A stretch of DNA of 64,000 bases, from contig NC_014212.1 in the NCBI RefSeq assembly GCF_000092125.1, positions 3,124,279 through 3,188,278 of the forward strand, given 5' to 3'. The stretch is from Allomeiothermus silvanus DSM 9946. GTDB lineage: Bacteria; Deinococcota; Deinococci; Deinococcales; Thermaceae. The notes beneath the pieces are model-generated. The model was given only the letters and a program-made list of their open reading frames with translations. It ran no database searches and was not told the origin of the DNA. Shown here piece by piece: positions 47,699-60,713 of this stretch (the stretch's first letter is position 1; the number at the start of each line of letters is the position of its first letter). The position numbers and the translations under genes were made by a program.

Positions 47699-48613
47699 TC
47701 ACCCTCCTGGTTGGAGACTAAGACGGCGAAAAAACCTGCTTACCCCCTCTAGAAAACGCCCCAGCGGTCCCTTGGCGAAGCGCTCGCGGTACGAAGCGGT
47801 GGCCTCCTCGGCTCCCACCGCATGGCCTTGGGCCTGCGAGAGATAGTAACGGTGGTCCATCACCCACAAGTAGAGGTCGGCCTCGGTGCGTCCGGGAAAG
47901 TTCTGCAAAATCCCCTGCTCGCGGATCTCCCGCACGGTGGGCAGGTAGAGGGTGTCGTACCAGTCAGCCACAGCCTCCTCCCAGGAAACTGAGCGCTTCT
48001 CCTCGAGCCCCTTGAAGTACTGCCGGGTGCGGATGTGCTCGAGGAGCTTGTCGTACCGCCCAGGTACGCTAAAGCGGATCTCTTCATGACCTGGACGCAG
48101 CTGATCCAGCTTGGTACGGTTCAGGAACTCGGCGTACTCCCCCTTCAAGATCACGTCCTTGAGGGTATCGCCGGGCTCGAGCGCCACCGGCACCTCGAGT
48201 TCGATCACCTCCGCGTCGATGTAGGTTTGGTTCTCGGCCTTGGCCAAGGCAACGCGGTGGTTTCCATCCTTCACGAAGTACGTCTCCCCCACTTTGTACA
48301 CCTGGATGGGGGGAAGCTCCACCCCTTCCAGTTGCGCCGTACGCAAGCGGGTCCAGCGCTCTACGGTGTAGGGCTCTTTGGGTAAGAACTGGGCGTCAAA
48401 ATCGTCATAGCGATCCACCGAGCCGATGATCTTGTCGACCTCGATGGGACGCATACCCAGATAATGCTCGCCCTTGGGCCGCAGGCGGCTCACTACGTGA
48501 AAAGGCAACAGCCCATTGGGCTCCCTCCGCAGCCGGTGCAGGAGATCATAGAAAAACACCCGGTGGGCCAGGCGTTCGGCTTCAGCTTGTGCCTGCTGCT
48601 CGGCCACCCTCAT
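47699..48613 (-). CDS. DUF4032/ParB-like domain protein
   Basis: 304 residues, hydrophilic. The N-terminal half contains LPPIQVYKVGETYFVKDGNHRVALAKAE, a ParB/Srx-like 'DGNHR' nucleotide-binding fold; the C-terminal part carries the DUF4032-type segment with WYDTLYLPTVREIREQGIL and DLYLWVMDHRYYL. Relatives are widespread but uncharacterised. It is divergent from the DUF4127 gene. Confidence 0.75.
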   Translation of the reverse strand: MRVAEQQAQAEAERLAHRVFFYDLLHRLRREPNGLLPFHVVSRLRPKGEHYLGMRPIEVDKIIGSVDRYDDFDAQFLPKEPYTVERWTRLRTAQLEGVELPPIQVYKVGETYFVKDGNHRVALAKAENQTYIDAEVIELEVPVALEPGDTLKDVILKGEYAEFLNRTKLDQLRPGHEEIRFSVPGRYDKLLEHIRTRQYFKGLEEKRSVSWEEAVADWYDTLYLPTVREIREQGILQNFPGRTEADLYLWVMDHRYYLSQAQGHAVGAEEATASYRERFAKGPLGRFLEGVSRFFRRLSLQPGG

Positions 48614-48776
48614 GGGTATCAGTGTAGCTGGCTTGGGTCAGCTTAAATGTGCCCCATCGCTAGCCCCCTCTAGGGCGGGCTTTATCGCCCGTCGGTCAGC
48701 GAGCGATGTTGCGAGCGAACTGGATGCACACTGCTCTAAAGAAGGTCTCACGGCCTGGGCTTTAGATAAAGGGTAT

Positions 48777-50030
48777 ATGCGCTTAGCTGGCTGGTTTCGC
48801 GGGGTACTGGCAGGGGTGGGCCTGCTCACGGGGCTGGCGCTGGCTGATGGCGGCGCGGTCTACCTGCCCCTCGACAACCGTCCGCCGAGCTGGGCCCCGT
48901 GTACCTGGGGCATCGCCCTCTGTCCCCCGCCCGAGGTGTACGCAGGGCGCGCAGGAGCTGACCCCGAACAGCTAGAGCGGTGGCTTTTAAGCACTTCAGG
49001 GAGCATCCTGGTGGCTAGTTTGGACGCTTTGGCCTACGGCGGCTTGGTGCAAAGCCGCCAGTCCACCCTGAGCGCTGAGGAAGCGCTCTCGAGACTCAAG
49101 ACGGTCATCACCTGGAAGCTCAAGAATGGCGGGGCAGTGTATGCATTTGGCATCATCCCTCGCCACCCTGACGCCAAGGACCGCGCGCGCAACCTGGCGG
49201 TACTGCGTAGGGTGCAGGAGTGGCCCGAGGCGCTGCAGGAGGGGAGCTACTTCGAAGTTCCCTGGGACGACGCCTTACCCGGTTCCCCGGCCATTGAGGA
49301 GGCGGGGACGCTCAGCCTCCCCACCCGCCCTGGGGCCGACGAGGCCGGGCAACTAATGCTGCTGCGGGCCTTGAACCCCGGTCTGCGGGTGCGGGTGCTC
49401 TACGACGATCCCGCCGCTGCCCGGACAGTCCTCCGCTACGACGGGATCCCGCTCGAGGACAGCATCGCCCGCCAGGTACGCTCCGCCGGGGCCTTTCTGG
49501 TAGAACAAAACCCGGACCTGATCCTGCTGGCCTATAGCGGCAAAAACCCCCAAAAAGCGGTCTTGTTGGTGCAGAGCAACTTAGGCCAAGCCCCGGTAGC
49601 CATTGCCGATATCGCCCAAGTCAACCGCGGAGACCCAAAGCTGATCGACTACCTGTTGCGCCTGCGCCTATACCCCAGGCTGGCCGCCTATACCTGCTGG
49701 GGTACCCCAGCCAACAACTTAGGCAGCGCCCTATCCCAAGGCGGCCTCTTCTTGCGCGACCCCCAATCCCGCCAAGCCCGGCTGGCGGAAAACTATCTGC
49801 AATATCTATACGGCCAGGTAGGCCGCCCCTGGGTGCGCGAGCGCTTCCCCGAGCCCTTGCGGGAGGAAGCCGCCCGTTACCTTTTCGACCGCCTCAAACA
49901 GGAGCCGCTTCCTTTTATGCTGGGCACCCAGCTCGAGCTGACCGGCATCTCTTTCCCCTGGAAACGCACCTTCGAAGCAGCGTTCAGTTATCAACTCGTC
50001 CCGGTGAGTTTGACTCAGGGGCAGCGGTAA
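48777..50030 (+). CDS. DUF4127 family secreted protein
   Basis: About 417 residues from ATG 48777, with a signal peptide (GVLAGVGLLTGLALA). The family signature YLPLDNRPPSW follows at once, then SLDALAYGGLVQSRQ and IIPRHPDAKDRARN, as in the DUF4127 proteins. Their function is unknown. The longer frame to 48612 lacks a start signal. Confidence 0.82.
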   Translation: MRLAGWFRGVLAGVGLLTGLALADGGAVYLPLDNRPPSWAPCTWGIALCPPPEVYAGRAGADPEQLERWLLSTSGSILVASLDALAYGGLVQSRQSTLSAEEALSRLKTVITWKLKNGGAVYAFGIIPRHPDAKDRARNLAVLRRVQEWPEALQEGSYFEVPWDDALPGSPAIEEAGTLSLPTRPGADEAGQLMLLRALNPGLRVRVLYDDPAAARTVLRYDGIPLEDSIARQVRSAGAFLVEQNPDLILLAYSGKNPQKAVLLVQSNLGQAPVAIADIAQVNRGDPKLIDYLLRLRLYPRLAAYTCWGTPANNLGSALSQGGLFLRDPQSRQARLAENYLQYLYGQVGRPWVRERFPEPLREEAARYLFDRLKQEPLPFMLGTQLELTGISFPWKRTFEAAFSYQLVPVSLTQGQR

Positions 50031-50039
50031 CAGAACCCG

Positions 50040-50354
50040 TTACAGCCCGACCCGAGCACTGAACGGGAATCGCCCCGGCTGGGTGAAGGTTGGGCCGCCC
50101 GCCCCACGGATGAAAAGCACCGCAAAGTAGCCCGCTACCAGGCCGAGCAAAAAGTTGGCGGCGTCGTGGCCTAACCAGCCGGTGACTACCAACAGGCTGC
50201 TAAACGCTACCATAAATGTGCTACACGCCCAGAAAAGACCCCGCCGCACAATCGGCTTGAAGTGCCGCCCCTGCTCGTGGAGCTTACCCAGGTATAAACT
50301 GATGGCCATCAGCGCTGTTCCCCATCCCAACACCACGATCAACAAGATATCCAT
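50040..50354 (-). CDS. Small membrane protein
   Basis: 104 residues, three predicted transmembrane helices (MDILLIVVLGWGTALMAISLY; GLFWACSTFMVAFSSLLVVT; ANFLLGLVAGYFAVLFI). No family recognised. Converges on the DUF4127 gene with a 9-bp gap. A perfect 7+7 palindrome TGTTAGC-CA-GCTAACA lies upstream at 50401-50416 and could be an operator. Confidence 0.65.
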   Translation of the reverse strand: MDILLIVVLGWGTALMAISLYLGKLHEQGRHFKPIVRRGLFWACSTFMVAFSSLLVVTGWLGHDAANFLLGLVAGYFAVLFIRGAGGPTFTQPGRFPFSARVGL

Positions 50355-50400
50355 TTCCGCACCTTTTACTTGAGGATCCGGGGCCTCCCCGGTTCTCCTA

Positions 50401-50416
50401 TGTTAGCCAGCTAACA
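50401..50416. promoter_or_regulatory. Operator-like palindrome
   Basis: TGTTAGC-CA-GCTAACA, perfect arms, 46 bases upstream of the small membrane protein gene. The first 11 bases recur at ~55181 upstream of the HD-domain gene. No cognate regulator can be named. Confidence 0.4.
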
Positions 50417-50440
50417 TGAGATTCTTGGTACGCTTGACCC

Positions 50441-50650
50441 ATGTTGGCGAAAGTTGAGAATGAAGCCTTGCGCCTCGAGGTCAACCCTAGCCTAGTTGCC
50501 TTCCAGGCCAAGACCGCCCCGCCCTCGAGCCCGTCAGCCACGCCACCGACGGCTTCAACTGGCTGGCTAGGGGCGTTCCCGATACCGGGGTGAGCGTATG
50601 GGGACCGGGGGAAAGCCTCCAGGGCACGGTGTGGATCACCCTGGAAGGCC
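50441..50650 (+). pseudogene. Aldose 1-epimerase-like C-terminal remnant
   Basis: An ATG-led stretch (MLAKVENEALRLEVNPSL) shifts frame near 50515 into HATDGFNWLARGVPDTGVSV and WGPGESLQGTVWITLEG, which resembles the C-terminal end of mutarotase-like proteins (PGES...G.V.I.LE). It is too short and frameshifted to be functional. Family call is tentative. Confidence 0.4.
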
Positions 50651-50680
50651 TTCGATGCCCGCGCTGTGCGAGGCAGCCTG

Positions 50681-50782
50681 TCACATCCTCGCCAACGAGT
50701 ACACCGCCAGAACGTACAAGGCCAAGAGGGTTAGCTTGACCACTACCAGCACGATGATCCACTTCCGCACCTCAGGGCGCAT
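50681..50782 (-). CDS. Predicted 33-residue single-span membrane peptide
   Basis: ATG 50782 to TGA 50681. Sequence pattern: a basic N-terminus MRPEVRKW, one long hydrophobic helix (IIVLVVVKLTLLALYVLAVY) and a basic end SLARM. The ribosome site is poor (GGGAAG touching the ATG). In size and shape it resembles tiny subunits such as the ba3 oxidase IIa peptide, but no oxidase gene is nearby and I do not assign a function. Confidence 0.4.
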   Translation of the reverse strand: MRPEVRKWIIVLVVVKLTLLALYVLAVYSLARM

Positions 50783-50868
50783 CTTCCCATTGCAGCGCGG
50801 AAATCAGCATTCCGGTGTAAGGCTCTGATCAATTAAGCACCCTTAGGGCGCAATTGCCCCCGGGGGAC

Positions 50869-50907
50869 TGGACACGTTCGGGCTAAAGTGTATACAGTAT
50901 ACATGTG
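50869..50907 (+). promoter_or_regulatory. Promoter and FCD-GntR operator of the proline operon
   Basis: The perfect palindrome TGTATAC-A-GTATACA (50889-50903) ends one base before the GTG of the GntR gene. A TATACA -10 lies inside it, and TGGACA (50869) can serve as -35 with a 16-bp spacer. The mRNA would be leaderless and the operator overlaps the -10, so the regulator should repress its own operon. Confidence 0.7.
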
Positions 50908-51564
50908 ACCGAGTTCCAACGCCCCCGGTCGGTGCGAGAAGCCGCCTATGCGCATTTACGCGAGGCCATCCTGGGAGGCCGGTTGGTTCCTGGCGAGCGC
51001 ATCTCCGAGCCTGGCCTGGCCGAGACTTTAGGCATTAGCCGTACCCCGGTGCGTGAAGCCCTGCAACGGCTGGCGCAGGAAGGGCTGGTAGAACTTGTCC
51101 CGGCCAAGGGAGCCCGGGTGCGGGTTTTACGCCCGGAGGAAGTCCGTGAGGTCTACGAAGTGCGGGCCTTGCTCGAGGCTGAGGCCGCCCGGCTTGCAGC
51201 CCGGCACGCCAGCCTGGACGAGCTTTCGCACCTTGCAGGTTTGCTCGCAGCCCTCGATAGCATCCCGCGGGAGTGCTACCTCGAGCAGATGCAGGTGGAC
51301 TTCGAGTTTCACACCCGCTTAGTTGAGGCTGCGCACAACCGCACTTTGGCCCGCATCTATGGGGACCTGCGCTCGAGCTTGGCCTTGGTGCGCTCCTTTC
51401 AGCAGACCCTTTCGCAGCACCCTAAAACCCGCCAGCAACACCAAAACATCCTGCATGCCCTGCGCCAGCGCGACCCCGAACAAGCAGCTTTAGCGGCCCG
51501 TGAACACGTGCTGTACTTCCGCGACATAGTAACCCGCGCCATAAAGGAGCCTTCATGGACCTGA
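50905..51564 (+). CDS. GntR family regulator (FCD subfamily)
   Basis: 219 residues from GTG 50905. Winged helix at the N-terminus: [41 protein letters not shown] and [12 protein letters not shown]; an all-helical FCD ligand domain follows ([32 protein letters not shown]). It overlaps the proline dehydrogenase start by 10 bp and heads the operon, so proline or a breakdown product is the likely effector (inference). Confidence 0.92.
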   Translation: MTEFQRPRSVREAAYAHLREAILGGRLVPGERISEPGLAETLGISRTPVREALQRLAQEGLVELVPAKGARVRVLRPEEVREVYEVRALLEAEAARLAARHASLDELSHLAGLLAALDSIPRECYLEQMQVDFEFHTRLVEAAHNRTLARIYGDLRSSLALVRSFQQTLSQHPKTRQQHQNILHALRQRDPEQAALAAREHVLYFRDIVTRAIKEPSWT

Positions 51565-52478
51565 ACCTAAGCTACCGCTCGTTTGTGCTAGCTATCGCAC
51601 AAAACCCCAGCGTGAAAAACCTGGTGCTGACCCGTGGTAAGGGGCTTTCCCGCCGCTTCGTGGCAGGGGATACCCTGGAAGAAGCCCTGAAAGTGGTGGA
51701 GGGGCTCGAGCGTGAGCGCATTCATGCCATCCTTGACCTACTGGGGGAGATGGTGACCTCAGAAGAGATGGCTCGAGGCTTCCAAGCAGAGATCGTCGGA
51801 TTGATCCGGGCCTTGGGGGCTCGACCTTACCCGCGCTATGTGTCCGTGAAGCTCACCCAGCTAGGTCTGGACCTCTCCGAAGACCTAGCTTTTTCCTTGA
51901 TGCAGGGGATTTTGCAAGAAGCCCGCCAAGCAGATTGCTTCGTGCGCATAGACATGGAGGATTCCCCCCGGGTGGACGCTACCTTACGGGTCTACCGGCG
52001 GCTGCGCGAGGAGGGATATACCCATACCGGGATCGTGCTGCAAAGCTACCTCAAGCGTAGCGAGAAGGACCTCGAGGCCCTGCTGCCCCTGAAGCCTGCC
52101 GTGCGGATCGTCAAAGGGGCCTATAAGGAGCCCCCCGAGGTAGCCTTCCAGGACAAGCGCCTTATCGACGCGCAATACCTGCTGTTGGCCAAAAAGGCCT
52201 TGGAAAACGGCCTGCCTACCGCCATCGCCACCCACGACCCCCACCTTATCGCAGAGATGCAGCGCTGGACCGCCGAGAAAGGCATCAGCAAGGAAGGCTT
52301 CGAGTTCCAACTGCTGTATGGGGTGCGCCGGGACGAACAGCGTCGGCTCGCCGCTGAGGGCTATACCGTGCGGGCTTACGTGCCCTATGGCACCGACTGG
52401 TATCCCTATCTCTCCCGCCGCATCGCCGAGCGACCCGAGAATCTGCTGTTTGTGGCCCGAAGCCTGGTGCAGGGGTAG
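51555..52478 (+). CDS. Proline dehydrogenase (monofunctional)
   Basis: 307 residues, exactly the length of the T. thermophilus enzyme. FAD-dependent oxidation of proline to pyrroline-5-carboxylate. TIM-barrel segments include [69 protein letters not shown] and [20 protein letters not shown]; the last holds the substrate-binding YxxRRxxE arginines. Translationally coupled to the GntR gene. Confidence 0.95.
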   Translation: MDLNLSYRSFVLAIAQNPSVKNLVLTRGKGLSRRFVAGDTLEEALKVVEGLERERIHAILDLLGEMVTSEEMARGFQAEIVGLIRALGARPYPRYVSVKLTQLGLDLSEDLAFSLMQGILQEARQADCFVRIDMEDSPRVDATLRVYRRLREEGYTHTGIVLQSYLKRSEKDLEALLPLKPAVRIVKGAYKEPPEVAFQDKRLIDAQYLLLAKKALENGLPTAIATHDPHLIAEMQRWTAEKGISKEGFEFQLLYGVRRDEQRRLAAEGYTVRAYVPYGTDWYPYLSRRIAERPENLLFVARSLVQG

Positions 52479-52552
52479 AGGATGGGAAACGCTAAAAGAA
52501 TCCCCTCTCCTTTTGGGGAACGGTCTGGGGTGAGGGCCGGGGACGGTGGCCG

Positions 52553-52957
52553 ATGAGCCCGGGTCAAACCCTTCGCCTGCTCGAGGGTTCGTATGCCGTG
52601 GGCCAGCTCGAGCCCTCCTCCCCCATCCCGAGCTGGGCCGAGGGCGAAGGTTTCGTGAGCATCAGCCGCACGAAGGAGGAGCTTTCGGTGGTGTGCCGGG
52701 AGGACCGGGTTCCCCGCACCGTCAAAACCGAGCGCGGCTGGCGCTGCTTGGAGTTCCAAGGCCCCTTCGACTTTTCCCTGAGCGGGATCCTGGCTTCGGT
52801 GCTCGGCCCCCTGGCCGAGGCCAGGATCGGGATCTTCGCGGTTTCGACCTATAACACCGATTATCTGCTGGTGAAAGAGCGCGATCTAAGCAGAGCAGTG
52901 GAGACCCTCGAGCGAGCCGGACACACCATAGCCCGTACGTCGAACGCAAAGACGTAG
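52553..52957 (+). CDS. ACT-domain protein of the proline operon
   Basis: 134 residues, two ACT-like halves: SPIPSWAEGEGFVSISRTKEELSVVCRE and FSLSGILASVLGPLAEARIGIFAVSTYNTDYLLVKE. The latter is the CASTOR/ACT_7 pattern of amino-acid-sensing proteins. It lies between the two enzymes of proline degradation, so allosteric sensing of proline or glutamate is a reasonable guess. Start ATG 52553 by fit to the family. Confidence 0.8.
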   Translation: MSPGQTLRLLEGSYAVGQLEPSSPIPSWAEGEGFVSISRTKEELSVVCREDRVPRTVKTERGWRCLEFQGPFDFSLSGILASVLGPLAEARIGIFAVSTYNTDYLLVKERDLSRAVETLERAGHTIARTSNAKT

Positions 52958-52998
52958 GGCGTAAAGCGTAAGCCGTACGACACGGAAAGGAGCCAATT

Positions 52999-54546
<1,548 letters not shown>

Positions 54547-54586
54547 ATCATCTTGGAGATAAAAAGCGCCCGGAAGACCTCCTAGA

Positions 54587-54682
54587 GCACTCTTCAAATT
54601 ATTGAGCTACTCGCAACTCGATTGCTTTGTCCTGCACAGCACAATTGCCTCCCGGATGGGAGGCAATGTCTGTGAAGAGTGC
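54587..54682. repeat. Nested inverted repeats after the proline operon
   Basis: Outer arms GCACTCTTCA (54587-54596) and TGAAGAGTGC (54673-54682) enclose an inner hairpin ATTGCCTCCC-GGAT-GGGAGGCAAT (near 54645-54668). No T-tract, so either a factor-dependent terminator or a small non-coding mobile repeat. Confidence 0.6.
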
Positions 54683-54711
54683 GATAAACCCCGGCGGCAC
54701 GCACGCAAGGC

Positions 54712-55173
54712 TCAATACTCCTCGTCCACCTCGTGTAGCCGCTGGGCCCATAGGCTTTGCGGGCGGTGGTGCTCCTTCACGATCTGGGCTACCTGGGGGT
54801 CTTCAATCCGCTCTGCGGCGTACAGGGGGTGATGCCTGCGCACCTGCCAGGCCCCATAGATTCCACCCCGTAATGGCCTTACCGCAACCTTGGGGGCGTA
54901 GAGGCCCGTGAGGATGCGCTCCATAGCCCGGTAGGGCCGTAGGGCTTTGCCGAAGTCGTGCAAGAGAGCAGCCCGCACCGCGTAGTCGGGGGCCTGGGGA
55001 TAGCGCTCGAGCAACTTTTGCGCCACCTTGACCGCATGATCGCGGTCCCGCACATCCATCGCTAAGAATAACCGGGCCTCGGCGCGGCTCAACCTGGACA
55101 GCGCCCAGGCATCGTCAGGGCGAGCCAGGCGGGGCACGAACGCCTTGACCAGGCGCTTGAGGCGGCGTTTCAC
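54712..55173 (-). CDS. HD-domain phosphohydrolase
   Basis: 153 residues. Metal-binding HD pattern: RDHAVKVAQKLLERYP, RAALLHDFGKAL (HD) and VRRHHPLYAAERI with a late VKEHHRP. Small HD proteins of this type hydrolyse nucleotides or phosphate esters; substrate unknown. An 11-bp sequence shared with the 50401 palindrome lies just upstream at ~55181. Confidence 0.8.
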   Translation of the reverse strand: MKRRLKRLVKAFVPRLARPDDAWALSRLSRAEARLFLAMDVRDRDHAVKVAQKLLERYPQAPDYAVRAALLHDFGKALRPYRAMERILTGLYAPKVAVRPLRGGIYGAWQVRRHHPLYAAERIEDPQVAQIVKEHHRPQSLWAQRLHEVDEEY

Positions 55174-55299
55174 GGTTCTATGTTAGCCAGTTGGTCGTCT
55201 TCCCATAAAACCAGCCGTGGAGAACGGTTGGGCCGGACGTACAATTTTTCCCGACGAGCCAATAGGGTAGATTTTTTTTGGAGGATCAAGTATGACCTC

Positions 55300-56860
<1,561 letters not shown>

Positions 56861-56935
56861 AGCTCCTCCGAAAAATGGCTAGCTCAAAACTTGCACTTAT
56901 GCACCCCGGGGATGGTTATGCGCCGGGAGCACTTG

Positions 56936-57992
56936 AAAAGGGCCGCGGGTTTCCCGTCTGATGACGGGCACCATGACCCCAGCGGCCCGGTTCTTACTCT
57001 CGACCATCCTGGCCCTTCTTCCAAGCCCCCACCTCCAGGAATCCCTCAAAGCCCTCTTGCTCCAGAACATAGCCTTCGGCTGACCTTCTTCCAGGGCCAG
57101 ACCCCAGCACAGCCAGACCCAGTCCCCCTCGGCCCTCTCCCGCTTCCTCAACCGCTACCCCTGGCCCACCCGGGCCCTCCCGCAAGGAGGCTCAGGAGAC
57201 CCTGGAGCGGGCCAGGAGAAGAACAGGCCCTAAGCCCAGGCTTCTCCTGGTCCTGGACCTGGTCACCCTGGAAAAGCGGGGCCGGTTCCAGGCCCTGCCC
57301 CTCTCCTTTGTTCAGGGCAAGTGGGGACTCCATCTGGTGGTCCTTTACCTGGTCTACGGAGACCTCCACGTCCCCTGGGCCTACTGCCTCTGGCGGGGGA
57401 AGGGACAGAAGAGCCTTTCCCTTTTGGCCCTTCGCCTCCTCTCCTCCCTGCCCCCTGGTGGAGGAAGGCCTTCCGCATCCGGGTGGCCTCAGACGCCGCT
57501 TTGGGCACAGCCTGGTTCCTCTTTGGGGTGAGGCGGATGGGTTTTGAAGCGGTGGTGGGGATGCGGCGGGACCGGCTGCTTTCTCGTCAGGGAAACACCT
57601 TGAGGCTTCAAGGAGGGGGAAGGCTCTTCGGGTCTAAGCGCCAGGGGAGCCGGGTCTACCTCCTCGGGCTTTCCTTCCCGGTGTGGGTGGCCTGGTACCG
57701 TTACCCCCTTCCCGGCGGGGGATGGGAGTGGCGGTGCGGGGTGGCCACCTTTCCCGCCACGCCCCGGACGCTGCTCACCCGAAGGAGACGGCGGTTCACC
57801 ATAGAGCACTTCTTCCGGGCGATGAAGGGTGGGTTCTCCCTGGGCCAGTTTGGGCAGCGGAGCCCCTTGGGGGTGCACCGCTTTCTGGTGCTTTCCCTTC
57901 TGGCCTACCTGTTGGCCCACTGGGTCGGGATGGAAGCGGAGGGGAGCTGGTGGTTCGGGTGCTTCTCCAGGAGCTCTATGCCGTGGGCCTAG
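56936..57992 (+). pseudogene. Degenerate DDE transposase relic
   Basis: Coding pieces in several frames: PAARFLLSTILALLPSPHLQ (~56978), LLVLDLVTLEKRGRFQALPL (~57240), VVLYLVYGDLHVPWAYCLWRG (~57340), LGTAWFLFGVRRMGFEAVVG (~57505) and EHFFRAMKGGFSLGQFGQRS (~57805). The last (ExxFRxxKxxxxxxxxxQR) and the LVLDLVT block fit an IS4/IS701-like transposase. Several frameshifts make it non-functional; exact family uncertain. Confidence 0.6.
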
Positions 57993-58025
57993 GGGCCCCC
58001 GGGGGGAGGGACAGAAGATGAAGCT

Positions 58026-58262
58026 CTATGCGGGGTATGCAGGAGGTGCAAGTTTTGAGTTAACGAACTTTGCCGGTTCGACCGTCGGAGTGGCCACCCC
58101 TCGCTGCGCTCGGCGAAAATACGCCACGAATAGCAGATGTACGTGGTCGGCTTCTCCCGCAACTCCTCCAACATGACCCCGGTCAAACACTTGCGCCGGT
58201 ATTTGGTGACCAAAGCCAAAGGATACGAGAGGCGAAAAGCGGCGTTGTTGGCAGTCTTTAGC
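58026..58262 (-). pseudogene. IS200-type tnpA remnant
   Basis: Minus strand: LALVTKYRRKCLTGVMLEELRE followed, after a frameshift, by GEADHVHLLFVAYFRRA, i.e. the TnpA start and its HUH motif, then VEPAKFVNSKL. It is truncated soon after (no catalytic Tyr segment). It is divergent from the adjacent tnpB remnant, as in classical IS605. Confidence 0.7.
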
Positions 58263-58286
58263 TTGACCTACACTAGGGAGGTGCAT

Positions 58287-59533
58287 ATGCCCGTACGCCC
58301 GGTGCGCTACAAGCTCTACCCAACCCAGGCTCAGCTTGAGACCTTGGAGCGGTGGAACCGCCTGCACTGCGAGTTGTACGGCGCCTGCATCGAACAGCGC
58401 CGTCGAGCCTGGGCCAAGGGCAAGAGCCTTGAGTACTGCGACCGACAGAACGAACTCCCCGCGCTCAAAGCGGAGATGCCCGAGTACATCCCCTTGGGCA
58501 GTCACGCCCTGCAAGAGCCCGTTCGGCGGGTAGACCGGGCCTTCCAAGCTTTCTACCGCCGGGTCAAGCGGGGCGGTAAGCCCGGCTTCCCCCGCTACAA
58601 AAGCCGCAAGAGCTTTGTGGGCTTCTGCTACCCCGACAATGCCGGGTGGAAGTTCGAGGGGGGGGCGAACGGCAAGCACGGGTGCTGCACCTGTCCAACC
58701 TAAGCGCTATCAAGGCCAGGGGCAAACTGCGACAGTGGGGTAAACCTCGCCAGGTAGTGCTGACCCGTACCGCCCAGGGTCGGTACGCCACCCTCACCGT
58801 CCGCTGCCAGCCTGTGCGGGCGGCGGGTAACGAGGCGATAGGCATAGACCTGGGGGTGGAAGCGGTCGCCACGCTTTCCGACGGGACGCGGGTCGAGACC
58901 CCCGCTTTCTCAAGACAGCCAGCAACCGGCTCAAAAGCTTGCAGCGCAGGCTTTCCCGCCGAAAGCGTTTCGGCTCCAACTGGAAGCGCACCCAACGGGA
59001 GATAGCCCGGCTGCACCGGAAGGTCGCGGGCCAACGGAACGACTTTTAGCACAAGCTCACCGCTCTGTGGGTGTTTAGGTACGGGCTCATCGCCGCCGAG
59101 GAGCTGCGGGTCAGGAACATGACGGCAAAGGGCGGGAGCAGGAAAGCAGGTCTCAACCGGGCGATACTCGACGTGGGGATGCGGGACATCCTGCACAAGC
59201 TGGCGTACAAAGCGCACGAGGCGGGTACGCGGCTGGTGGAGGTGCCCACCCCCAAGGTCAAAGCCTTCGCAGACCTGCCCCATCTGCTTGCGCCAGGAAA
59301 AGAAGCCGCTTGCTCAGCGCGTGCATAGGTGTCCTTGCGGGTGCGAGATGCCCCGCGACCACGCCTCGGCATTGGTAGCGCTGAGATGGGCCTTAGACCC
59401 CTGGGTGTACGGGGCATGCCCCGTCCCGAAGGGAATCTACCCCTGGGAACCAGGGGGCGGGGAGGGGCCGAGGTCTAGCCCCGTCGAACCGCGAAACCCC
59501 GACCACACCGCGATAGCGGTTGGTCGTGGGTAG
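58287..59533 (+). pseudogene. TnpB remnant with multiple frameshifts
   Basis: ATG 58287 with AGGGAGG upstream. Pieces in three frames: MPVRPVRYKLYPTQAQLETL, then LTVRCQPVRAAGNEAIGIDLG (RuvC Asp), then GLIAAEELRVRNMTAKGG (Glu motif region) and GCEMPRDHASALVAL in place of the usual DxNAAxNI. Shifts occur near 58660, 58915 and 59300, with a stop at 59047. Not functional; a different lineage from the intact tnpB at 11013. Confidence 0.8.
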
Positions 59534-59541
59534 TTGTGGTT

Positions 59542-60680
59542 TCATTGGAACACATCCAACCCAGCCGTCAGTGCAAGTTTTACCTGAGGGCCCGCGGCGG
59601 GGAACAGCACTTGGAACTCCAGCTCGAGCGGTAGTCCTGCCTGCGTGGGGGATAGCAGCTCCCGCCCCAGGTAGAACTCCAGGCCCAAAGTGGGGTTGCC
59701 GGCATTGAAGGATGAGCCCGGCAGGTAGGCCAGTCCGGTGCCCAGGTAATTCTGGGCGGCCCACTGGGTGGTGGTGAGGGTGAGGGCGGTGGTTACCTGG
59801 AAAAACTCCAGCCCCAGGCTCACATTGCCGCTTGAGATCAGCTTTCCCACGAAACTCCCCAGGATCGAGAGGAAATCGCTGCTGGGGCCGGTCTGGGGCA
59901 GGTCAGGGGGGTGAAGGCACTCTGCGGCGTCAGACGCAGGCCGAACTCCGCTCCGCTACCCAGGGCCGCTCCGATCGCCCCAAACCCTGCCCGTAGGCCC
60001 AGGTACGGAGGGGCCACGTTGGCCTGCCCGGGCGCCAGCGCGCTCACCCGGCCCTCGGCGTCTACCTCCACCACCGCAGGGTTGGTGGATTGGAACACCA
60101 CCTGGGCGGTGGGGATGGCTTCTCCTGTGCCTGCCAACACCAGGGTCCTCAGGGGGCGGGCGGATCCCACCGGGAGGTTTAGGGTGCTGGGTTGGAGCAC
60201 GATCTGGGCGGCCGTAGGGGGTAGGAGGTGGCCCAGACGGCGGGGAAAGAGCTGGGCCAGAATCCGTTTCGCCAGGGCTTCGGGGTCGTAGGGGCTGTCA
60301 GCGGTGAAAACCGCAGCCCGCACCACCTGGACAGCGCTTCCCCCTCTTTGGTAACGGTAGGCGGCCACTACCAGGCTGCCCGAAAGAGGGGTGAGGCTGC
60401 CGCCGATCACCTCCTGAGCCCCTTCGGCCAGACGGAGGGCGGCGGCTTCCAGCAGCGGTTCTCCCGTTGGCGCCACCACGGCCACTTGGGGTACTCCCTG
60501 CTGTTGCAGCACCGCGTAAAGCGCCTGCGGCAGTACCGTAGCTAGGGTGTGGACATCCTGTGAGGCTCCATCCGGGGTGGTGAAGGTCAGCAGGTGGAGC
60601 GGAGAGGGGAGGGGTTGGGCTAAGCTCAGGCCGCTTAGCAGCCACCCCAGCGCGAGGGCAGCGAGGCCAAAAGGGCGCAT
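59542..60680 (-). pseudogene. Secreted Ig-like (BIG2) domain protein, frameshifted in a C tract
   Basis: Signal peptide (MRPFGLAALALGWLLSGLSLAQ), a ~150-residue region resembling CsgG/TolB-like lipoprotein cores, then a bacterial Ig-like group 2 stretch (VVFQSTNPAVVEVDAEGRVSALAPG) and, in another frame, a C-terminal beta-strand-rich half (LGLEFFQVTTALTLTTTQW). On the minus strand the frame breaks at six C (59911-59906); seven C would give the continuous reading FTPPDLPQTGPSSDFLSILG. So it is one gene of ~380 codons with a one-base contraction, or a sequencing error. Confidence 0.7.
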
Positions 60681-60713
60681 AGGCTTATGGTACCAGCTTG
60701 GGCGGCAGAAGGC

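Noticed and set aside
58137-58286. In-frame N-terminal extension of the second tnpB
   Set aside because: It is the divergent tnpA remnant read on the opposite strand.
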